The notes beneath the pieces were generated by a model. That model ran no database searches. It was not told the DNA's origin and saw only the letters and a list, made by a program, of their open reading frames with translations. A program made the translations under genes and the position numbers. Shown in pieces: positions 1 through 4,316 of a DNA stretch of 6,916 nt; position 1 is the stretch's first letter, and the number at the start of each line of letters is the position of its first letter. Source of the stretch: an uncultured Dermatophilus sp. (GTDB lineage Bacteria; Actinomycetota; Actinomycetes; Actinomycetales; Dermatophilaceae). The stretch covers positions 1 to 6,916 of the forward strand of contig CAMCQD010000092.1 of assembly GCA_945876925.1 (NCBI GenBank), written 5' to 3'.

Positions 1-303
1 CAGGGCGCGGCCCCAGCGGTCCTCGATCTGGCCGCGGGTCGCCGGGATGGTCGTGGGCCGCCCGGTACGCAGATCCTGGGCCTGGGCGGCGACGGTGTCC
101 GCGTCGATCACTTGCAGCCGCGCAAGCTGGGCGGCGAACACAGTGAATACGAAGAGCAGCGTGACGAAGATGACGCGGCCGCGGCGGCGCGGATTGGCCA
201 GCCTCGCCGGCTCCTGCCCCGGTGGCCGCTTGCGGGCAGCCCCGGCGGGCCGGGTGCGGGGCGCACCTGGCCGGGACGCCTGCGCGCCCTTGCTGTCCTG
301 CAC
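1..303 (-). CDS. ftsI: FtsI/PBP3-type peptidoglycan transpeptidase, N-terminal part only
   Basis: This encodes the first 101 residues of a class B penicillin-binding protein, the transpeptidase that cross-links septal peptidoglycan; the rest lies beyond the left edge. The chosen start is GTG at 303-301. It gives a 42-residue cytoplasmic Arg/Pro-rich tail, one membrane anchor at about residues 43-61 (RVIFVTLLFVFTVFAAQL), then extracytoplasmic sequence. Near the end is RGQIEDRWG (90-98), which matches the RGxIxDRxG signature that opens the PBP dimerisation domain in this family. The catalytic SxxK, SxN and KTG motifs are outside the window. The start is 11 bp after the ftsL stop and preceded by a G-run (308-313) only 4 nt away, a weak ribosome site that suggests coupling to ftsL. 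Identification rests on the anchor, the motif and the dcw order. An alternative start inside ftsL cannot be excluded. Confidence 0.9.
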   Translation of the reverse strand, partial: MQDSKGAQASRPGAPRTRPAGAARKRPPGQEPARLANPRRRGRVIFVTLLFVFTVFAAQLARLQVIDADTVAAQAQDLRTGRPTTIPATRGQIEDRWGRAL

Positions 304-314
304 GATGCCCCCCG

Positions 315-1076
315 TCAGCGCGTCGTGGCCGTGCTCCCGGCCTGGCTGGCGGCCCGGGAGTCGCGGCCCACTGTAGCCGCAGGATCCGGAGCCGGCGAGC
401 GGGCCGGAACCGATGCGGTGGCGCTACCGGAGACGCGCGCGGACCCCTCCGCCGGGGACGCCGTCGCCCGCGCCGTCCGGGATGCCTGCGCCGCCGTCTG
501 CTCCCGGGCAGCGGACGAGGGGGCCGTCCGCGCCGGGGCCGATGCTGACGCGGACGGCGAAGCCGGCGCAGTGGCAAGCGAGCTGGCACCGGGGCCGGAG
601 GATGCTGAGGCACCCGGCGAGGCCGGGGCGGACGGGGAGGCCTCGCCTTCTGCGGGCGCCGGAGTGCTCGGGGAGGGGGCGGGGGCCGGGGTGGCTTCCC
701 CGAGGATGGCGCCGTCGGACAGGCGCAGGTACGCCGGCGTGCCGCTGGCGACCATTCCCAGTTCGGTGGCGCGGGCGGCCAGCTGGCCTGCGGTGGAGGA
801 CAGGGCGAGCCGTTCTTCGAGCTCGGTCTGCTGGGCGCGCAGGTTCTCGGCGCGCTGGGAGATGTCGTGCAGGGCGTACGATCCGCTGGCCAGCCCGAGG
901 TTAAGGGCGAGCAGGGCGAGCAGCCCTAAGGTCATGAGGACGCTGCACAGCACCACGAAGGGGGCCCGCCGGGCGCGGCGCGCCGGGGCGGTGACGACCC
1001 GCAGCGGAGGCCGGGTGCGTGCCGGCCGCGGTGGCGCGGGAACCGCGGACCGGGTGACGATCGGCTGCTGACTCAT
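315..1076 (-). CDS. ftsL: FtsL-like divisome protein with long Ala/Ser/Pro tail
   Basis: This 253-aa bitopic membrane protein sits where FtsL sits in the dcw cluster, between rsmH and ftsI. FtsL partners FtsB/DivIC-type proteins and FtsQ to activate septal synthesis by FtsW-FtsI. Residues 1-38 are a basic, Pro-rich cytoplasmic segment. Residues 39-64 are a hydrophobic helix (FVVLCSVLMTLGLLALLALN is its core). Residues 71-110 form a heptad-like coiled coil (ISQRAENLRAQQTELEERL), followed by AYLRLSDGAILG (115-126), a segment of the kind seen in actinobacterial FtsL proteins. Residues about 128-253 are low-complexity Ala/Ser/Pro/Thr, unusually long; the mycobacterial counterpart Rv2164c is also described as proline-rich. 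The ATG overlaps the rsmH stop (ATGA), with AAGGGA at 1085-1090 as a ribosome site 8 nt upstream. Leu50 is a TTA codon (927-929), the only one I found in the window. Sequence conservation of FtsL is low, so the call leans on topology and position. Confidence 0.85.
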   Translation of the reverse strand: MSQQPIVTRSAVPAPPRPARTRPPLRVVTAPARRARRAPFVVLCSVLMTLGLLALLALNLGLASGSYALHDISQRAENLRAQQTELEERLALSSTAGQLAARATELGMVASGTPAYLRLSDGAILGEATPAPAPSPSTPAPAEGEASPSAPASPGASASSGPGASSLATAPASPSASASAPARTAPSSAAREQTAAQASRTARATASPAEGSARVSGSATASVPARSPAPDPAATVGRDSRAASQAGSTATTR

Positions 1077-2134
1077 CGTGCGCGTCCCTTCGTGTTGCGC
1101 TTGGTGTTTCTCATGTGACGCGTGGAGTTCCGGGAGCGTGCGGGATCCGGCTCGATGCCCGGGCGGCTGCCTGCGCGGATCCGCTCGGCGGCGCGGAGCC
1201 TGGCTGAGGCGGCCCGCGGGTTGGCGGCGATGTCCTGGGGTGCGGGCTCTTCTGCTCCGCGGGTCAGCAGCCGGAAGAGGGGCTCGGACCCGGGCGGCTC
1301 GACGGGCAGCCCGGGGGGTGCCGAACTCGTGCTCACGGAGGTCAGGGCCCGCTTAACCATCCTGTCTTCCAGGGAGTGATAGCTGAGCACGGCGACCCGC
1401 CCGCCGGTGCGCGCGCACGCGTCCAGGGCCAGGGGCAGCGCCCGGGCGAGCGCGTCGAGTTCGCCGTTGACCGCGATCCGCAGGGCCTGGAAGGTGCGCT
1501 TAGCCGGGTGCCCGCCGGTGCGCTGGGAGGCCGCCGGGACCGCCGCGGCGAGCAGCTCGGCCAGCGCCCGGGAGGTGGTGAACGGCGTGCGGGCGCGCTG
1601 GCGGACGATCCGGGCCGCGATCTGGGCGGCGTAGCGCTCCTCGCCGTAGTCGCGCAGGATGCGCGTGAGTTCCGCGGCGGAGCAGGTGCTGAGCAGATCG
1701 GCCGCGGTGGGCTGGCCGGAGCGCTGATCCATCCGCATGTCCAGCGGGGCGTCCTGCCGGTAGGCGAAACCGCGGTCGGCGGCGTCCAGCTGCAGCGAGG
1801 AGACCCCCAGGTCGAAGAGCACCGTGTGCACCTCGCTCAGGCCGAGCCCGGCCAGCACGGTATCGATCTCGTCGTACACCGCGTGCACCGGCGTGAACCG
1901 GTCACCGAAGGGGGCCAGCCGGGCAGCGGCCAGCTCCAGCGCCTCGGGGTCGCGGTCGATGCCGATGACGCGGGCCTGGGGGGCCGCGCGCAGGATGGCC
2001 TCGGCGTGGCCGCCCAGGCCGCAGGTGGCGTCGAGGTGAACCCGCCCCCCGGCTTGCAGGGCAGGGGCGAGCAGCTGCGTGCAGCGCGTGAGCATGACGG
2101 GCTCGTGCAGGGCGGCGGGATCGCCTGAACGCAT
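1073..2134 (-). CDS. rsmH: 16S rRNA (cytosine1402-N4)-methyltransferase RsmH (MraW)
   Basis: This 353-aa protein is a SAM-dependent methyltransferase that modifies N4 of C1402 in the decoding centre of the small ribosomal subunit. Family motifs are in order: HEPVML at 10-15, the SAM-binding DATCGLGGH at 35-43, GIDRDPEAL at 58-66, LFDLGVSSLQLD at 106-117, RGFAYRQDAPLDMRMD at 121-136, FQALRIAVNGEL at 215-226 and VLSYHSLEDRMVK at 249-261. It appears complete. The C-terminus beyond about residue 320 is a basic extension with a repeated RNTK (342-349). The start is well supported: AGGAGG at 2141-2146 lies 6 nt upstream, and reading back in frame there is no ATG, GTG or TTG before a stop at 2234-2236. 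It overlaps ftsL by ATGA and follows mraZ after a 257-bp gap. It is housekeeping, usually non-essential, and conserved in dcw clusters. Confidence 0.98.
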   Translation of the reverse strand: MRSGDPAALHEPVMLTRCTQLLAPALQAGGRVHLDATCGLGGHAEAILRAAPQARVIGIDRDPEALELAAARLAPFGDRFTPVHAVYDEIDTVLAGLGLSEVHTVLFDLGVSSLQLDAADRGFAYRQDAPLDMRMDQRSGQPTAADLLSTCSAAELTRILRDYGEERYAAQIAARIVRQRARTPFTTSRALAELLAAAVPAASQRTGGHPAKRTFQALRIAVNGELDALARALPLALDACARTGGRVAVLSYHSLEDRMVKRALTSVSTSSAPPGLPVEPPGSEPLFRLLTRGAEEPAPQDIAANPRAASARLRAAERIRAGSRPGIEPDPARSRNSTRHMRNTKRNTKGRAR

Positions 2135-2140
2135 CGCTGA

Positions 2141-2146
2141 CCTCCT
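2141..2146 (-). promoter_or_regulatory. Strong Shine-Dalgarno of rsmH
   Basis: Reading on the minus strand, AGGAGG lies 6 nt before the ATG at 2134-2132. It is a full-strength Shine-Dalgarno core and fixes the rsmH start. Independent initiation here fits with rsmH being separated from mraZ by a long untranslated gap, whereas ftsL and ftsI have weaker sites and close spacing. Confidence 0.9.
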
Positions 2147-2233
2147 GTCCGTATGCAGTCGTGTTTCTCGCTGGTCGCGCGGGGCGGGTGCCCGCTGGCG
2201 TCCCTGGCTACTGATTCCCCGCCGCTCAGCTGT

Positions 2234-2264
2234 TCATCCGGGACCGGGGAAGTGCCCCGGATGA
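2234..2264 (-). repeat. 9-bp perfect inverted repeat (hairpin candidate) upstream of rsmH
   Basis: TCATCCGGG (2234-2242) and its exact complement CCCGGATGA (2256-2264) enclose 13 nt. An alternative, mutually exclusive stem is also present: CCGGGG (2244-2249) with CCCCGG (2255-2260) around a 5-nt loop. Two competing stems in a transcribed leader could be an attenuator-like switch, but GC-rich DNA forms such pairs easily and there is no terminator U-run. Function is inferred only. Confidence 0.5.
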
Positions 2265-2295
2265 GGCCGGTGTGCCGGGCCCGGGACCGGGGAAG
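2238..2295. repeat. 15-bp direct repeat pair in the mraZ-rsmH spacer
   Basis: The sequence CCGGGACCGGGGAAG occurs exactly at 2238-2252 and again at 2281-2295, a 43-bp offset. The first copy lies within the inverted-repeat element; the second abuts a CCGGGCCCGG palindrome. It may be a protein-binding site pair, a repeated RNA stem, or the trace of a local duplication. Confidence 0.7.
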
Positions 2296-2391
2296 AGTTC
2301 CGGGGGCCGGCGGCGCCCCGCGGGCTGGGGAGGCCCCGGAGCGATCGAGCGGAAGGAAATCGGTGGTCATGGACATCGGCGCAGGGCCGGG

Positions 2392-2823
2392 TCAGAACAG
2401 TCCGGGGATCACCTCCTCGGCCTGCTCGGCGAACGAATCCTCGGTTCCGGCCAGGTAGGAGTCCCACGCGGCGGTGTCCCAGATCTCCAGCCGCGACCCG
2501 GCGCCGATGACGGTGCACTCGCGGTCCAGGCCGGCGTACTGGCGCAGCGCGGGCGGGATGGTGATCCGGCCCTGCTTGTCGGGGATCTCGTCGGAGGCCC
2601 CCGAAAGGAAGACGCGCAGATAGTCCCGCACGGCCTTGCTGGTCATCGGGGCGGAGCGCAGGTCGTCGGTGACCCGGGTGAATTCGTCCATGGGGAAGAC
2701 GTAGAGGCAGCGTTCCTGACCGCGGGTCACGACCAGCCCGGGAGCGAGCCGCTCGCGGAACTTGGCAGGCAGGATCAGCCGGCCCTTGGCGTCGAGGCGG
2801 GGATTGTGGGTGCCCAGGAACAT
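2392..2823 (-). CDS. mraZ: Transcriptional regulator MraZ
   Basis: This 143-aa protein has the exact typical length of MraZ, the AbrB-fold DNA-binding protein that heads dcw clusters and represses its own operon in E. coli. Two SpoVT/AbrB-like repeats are visible, each with a DXXXR signature: DAKGRLILP at 11-19 (D11, R15) and DKQGRITIP at 82-90 (D82, R86). The N-terminus MFLGTHNPRLD is canonical, which fixes the ATG at 2823-2821. GGAAGG lies 4 nt before the start on the minus strand, part of a purine-rich run. MraZ assembles into ring-shaped oligomers in characterised homologues and contacts direct repeats of TGGGN; such boxes lie 68-92 bp upstream of this start. The 257-bp gap before rsmH is the only loose join in this operon. 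No residue appears to be missing. Confidence 0.97.
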   Translation of the reverse strand: MFLGTHNPRLDAKGRLILPAKFRERLAPGLVVTRGQERCLYVFPMDEFTRVTDDLRSAPMTSKAVRDYLRVFLSGASDEIPDKQGRITIPPALRQYAGLDRECTVIGAGSRLEIWDTAAWDSYLAGTEDSFAEQAEEVIPGLF

Positions 2824-2890
2824 GGCGCCTTCCCCTTCCCTCGCCGGGTGCTCCTGCGGTCATGCCGGGACCCACATACGTGGTCTCCCC

Positions 2891-2915
2891 CTCCAGCATG
2901 CCCCACTTTACTCCA
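2891..2915 (-). promoter_or_regulatory. MraZ operator: three TGG(A/G)G boxes at 10-bp period
   Basis: On the minus strand the boxes TGGAG (2915-2911), TGGGG (2905-2901) and TGGAG (2895-2891) are separated by the 5-nt spacers TAAAG and CATGC. This is the arrangement known for the E. coli MraZ operator, direct TGGGN repeats separated by 5 nt. The array starts 68 bp upstream of the mraZ ATG. An out-of-register AAGTGGGA (2942-2935) and a near-match TCGGA (2929-2925) lie just upstream and may extend the site. The likely role is autoregulation of the dcw operon. Location and periodicity are seen directly; binding is inferred from the family. Confidence 0.8.
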
Positions 2916-2953
2916 CTTCCCCCCTCCGATGACATCCCACTTCCCCTCCCGGT

Positions 2954-2982
2954 TGTATCTCAGATGCATTTGCGCAGGTCAG
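2954..2982 (-). promoter_or_regulatory. Weak candidate sigma70-type promoter for mraZ
   Basis: On the minus strand CTGACC (2982-2977) could serve as a -35 element and GATACA (2959-2954) as a -10 element, with a 17-bp spacer. Both match consensus only partly (TGAC core; ATA core). A shift to TACAAC gives a better hexamer but a 19-bp spacer. The position is sensible: it would start transcription just before the MraZ boxes, allowing repression by MraZ. I see no stronger alternative nearby, but the call is tentative. Confidence 0.35.
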
Positions 2983-3096
2983 AGGCGTGAACCCACAGTG
3001 GGGGGCGGAGGGTGCGGCGCGGGCGGCGATGCCGGTCCGGATCACCTCCCGGTCGCACCACCACCGTGGCGTTCATCACATATCCGCAGGTCACAG
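2967..3096. repeat. 18-bp imperfect direct repeat in the divergent region
   Basis: Positions 2967-2984 (CATTTGCGCAGGTCAGAG) and 3079-3096 (CATATCCGCAGGTCACAG) match at 15 of 18 bases, 112 bp apart. The shared core is CGCAGGTCA. The first copy overlaps the candidate -35 of mraZ. This may be a repeated operator for an unidentified regulator or a pair of promoter elements; the second copy has no clear -10 at the right distance. Confidence 0.5.
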
Positions 3097-3138
3097 TCGT
3101 TGCCACCGGAGCGGGCCCGCCGGCCCGGCAGGCGAGGG

Positions 3139-3153
3139 TGGGGAGAAGTGGGG
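3139..3153 (+). promoter_or_regulatory. Possible second MraZ box pair facing moxR
   Basis: TGGGG (3139-3143) and TGGGG (3149-3153) are separated by the 5-nt spacer AGAAG, so they keep the 10-bp period of the mraZ-side operator but face the opposite way. The second box, AAGTGGGG, resembles the AAAGTGGGG seen on the mraZ side. A lone AAGTGGGC follows at 3229-3236. A two-box site 159 bp upstream of the moxR start could place the MoxR operon under MraZ. G-rich pairs can arise by chance in such a genome, so this is inference. Confidence 0.4.
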
Positions 3154-3282
3154 CAGATCCGCGGCCGCCACGCACCCATCCGGGTACGGCGCGGATTCCC
3201 ACCACACGGCCAAGGTGCGAGAGCATCTAAGTGGGCTATCCGCGCCGGGGGGAGTCTTGCGGACCGCTTTTCAGTGACACCA

Positions 3283-3292
3283 CACGTACGTG
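3283..3292. promoter_or_regulatory. Perfect 10-bp palindrome just upstream of moxR
   Basis: CACGTACGTG is perfectly self-complementary and ends 19 bp before the moxR ATG. Short palindromes at this position can be repressor sites, but there is no second copy in the region and no regulator is suggested by it. The structure is seen directly; any role is speculative. Confidence 0.25.
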
Positions 3293-3311
3293 CACGGACG
3301 GGGTAACCACC

Positions 3312-4316
3312 ATGACCTGGGGCCAGCACTTGCCTAGCACGCCGGCTGAGACCGGACCGGGGGACATCAGCGCGGCGACCGGACTCGCCCAGCGGCTACG
3401 CGCCGCGATCGGCACCGTCATCCAGGGCAAGGACGACGTCATCGAGACCGCGCTGGCGGTGTACCTGGCCGGCGGGCACCTGCTCGTGGAGGACGTCCCC
3501 GGCGTCGGCAAGACCACCCTGGCCAAGGCGCTGGCGAAGGCGGTGAACTGCCCGATGCGCCGCATCCAGTTCACCCCCGATCTCATGCCCAGCGACATCA
3601 CCGGGGTCAACATCTACGACCAGCGCAAGGGCACCTTCGAGTTCCGCCGCGGGGCGATCTTCACCTCCGTGGTAGTCGCCGACGAGATCAACCGGGCCTC
3701 GCCCAAGACCCAGTCGGCCGTGCTGGAGGCGATGGAGGAAAGCCAGGTCACCGTTGACGGGGTCACCTACCAGCTGCCGGCCACGTTCTTCGTCATCGCC
3801 ACCCAGAACCCGCTGGAGATGGAGGGCACCTATCCCCTGCCGGAGGCGCAGCGCGACCGGTTCATGGCACGTATCTCAATGGGGTACCCCAGCCCGGCCA
3901 CCGAGGTGGCCATGCTCGACCGGCACGCGGCCGCTTCCCCGCTGGCGCATCTGGAGCCGGTCGCCAGCGAACGTGACGTGGCCGCTGCGACCGCGGTCGC
4001 CCGGCAGCTGCACGCCTCGGAGGCGCTCAAGCGGTATGTGGTCGACCTGGTCACCGCCACCCGGGCCGACCCCGCCCTGCGGCTGGGCGCGTCGCCGCGG
4101 GCCTCGCTGCACCTGCTCCGGGCCGCCCGCGGGCACGCGCTGGTGGCCGGGCGCGGCCACGTGCTTCCCCAGGATGTGCAGGCGATGGCGACGCCGGTGC
4201 TCGCCCACCGGGTGCTGCTGTCCGGTCAGGCCCGGATGGAGCGGCGGGCAGCGGCCGACGTCATCGCCGGCCTGCTCACCCGGGTGGCGGTAGCCGGCAC
4301 CGGAGCCGGCGGATGA
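3312..4316 (+). CDS. moxR: MoxR-family AAA+ ATPase
   Basis: This 334-aa protein is a MoxR-type AAA+ ATPase, a family thought to act as chaperones that remodel or activate partner proteins, often vWA or DUF58 proteins encoded next door. The nucleotide site is complete: Walker A PGVGKT at 63-68 (K67, T68), Walker B VVADEIN at 121-127 (D124, E125), sensor 1 in ATQNP (N166), an arginine-rich EAQRDRF at 178-184 that includes the likely arginine finger, and sensor 2 GASPRAS at 259-265 (R263). The stretch FTPDLMPSDITG (87-98) and the ExEGTYPLPEAQ region are family signatures. I place the start at ATG 3312, where the family-like N-terminus begins; an in-frame GTG at 3231 would add 27 unlikely residues. 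The ribosome site is weak (ACGGGG, 8 nt upstream). The stop overlaps the next start as ATGA. Substrate is unknown. Confidence 0.96.
   Translation: MTWGQHLPSTPAETGPGDISAATGLAQRLRAAIGTVIQGKDDVIETALAVYLAGGHLLVEDVPGVGKTTLAKALAKAVNCPMRRIQFTPDLMPSDITGVNIYDQRKGTFEFRRGAIFTSVVVADEINRASPKTQSAVLEAMEESQVTVDGVTYQLPATFFVIATQNPLEMEGTYPLPEAQRDRFMARISMGYPSPATEVAMLDRHAAASPLAHLEPVASERDVAAATAVARQLHASEALKRYVVDLVTATRADPALRLGASPRASLHLLRAARGHALVAGRGHVLPQDVQAMATPVLAHRVLLSGQARMERRAAADVIAGLLTRVAVAGTGAGG

Larger units (their letters stand above)
2135..2391 (-). other. Non-coding mraZ-rsmH spacer with repeats and hairpin potential
   Basis: This 257-bp stretch lies inside the presumed mraZ-rsmH transcript. I see no convincing gene. 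The rsmH frame is closed by a stop at 2234-2236. The frame open from an ATG at 2376 lacks a ribosome site and runs out of frame deep into rsmH. The spacer contains a 15-bp direct repeat, a 9-bp inverted repeat and a CCGGGCCCGG palindrome (2275-2284), plus the rsmH ribosome site at its end. No T-tract follows any hairpin on the minus strand, so a classic intrinsic terminator is not supported. It could be an mRNA leader with regulatory or processing structure, or contain an internal promoter that I cannot recognise. Confidence 0.6.
2824..3311. other. Divergent regulatory region between mraZ and moxR
   Basis: This 488-bp region separates the two outward-facing operons and should hold both sets of promoters. 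I see no supported gene in it; open frames here lack ribosome sites or family-like sequence. It contains three in-register MraZ-type boxes facing mraZ, two in-register boxes plus an isolated one facing moxR, a weak sigma70-like promoter facing mraZ, an 18-bp imperfect direct repeat, and palindromes at 2992-3002 (CCCACAGTGGG) and 3283-3292 (CACGTACGTG). The hexamer AAGTGG occurs five times: three on the minus strand near mraZ, two on the plus strand nearer moxR. I could not identify a convincing -10/-35 pair for moxR. Confidence 0.75.

Noticed and set aside
112..1071. Plus-strand open frame of 319 codons opposite ftsI and ftsL
   Set aside because: It mirrors the low-complexity ftsL tail; no motif, and the minus-strand reading gives proper membrane anchors and dcw order.
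1837..2376. Minus-strand open frame of 179 codons starting in the mraZ-rsmH spacer
   Set aside because: It has no ribosome site, runs out of frame into the conserved rsmH coding region and shows no recognisable sequence.
3039..3049. GGATCACCTCC, identical to the 16S rRNA 3' end, seen here and at 2406-2416 inside mraZ
   Set aside because: There is no adjoining rRNA sequence; on the minus strand it would be a perfect ribosome site, but no start codon follows at a usable distance. Chance match.
3100..3105. TTGCCA as a -35 element for moxR
   Set aside because: It matches five of six consensus bases, but the sequence 16-19 bp downstream is pure GC with no -10.
3112..3127. CGGGCC/GGCCCG hairpin in the divergent region as a terminator
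   Set aside because: There is no T-tract on either side, no gene ends here, and short GC stems are expected in this composition.
2960..3226. 88-codon minus-strand open frame in the divergent region
   Set aside because: No family resemblance, no ribosome site, and it spans the candidate mraZ promoter.
3275..3279. GACAC, the short motif bound by WhiA in Streptomyces
   Set aside because: A single 5-mer is too common to support a site without conservation or clustering.
3231..3311. GTG at 3231 as the moxR start
   Set aside because: It would add 27 residues unlike MoxR N-termini, and the GTG lies inside an AAGTGGGC box; ATG 3312 gives the usual family length.
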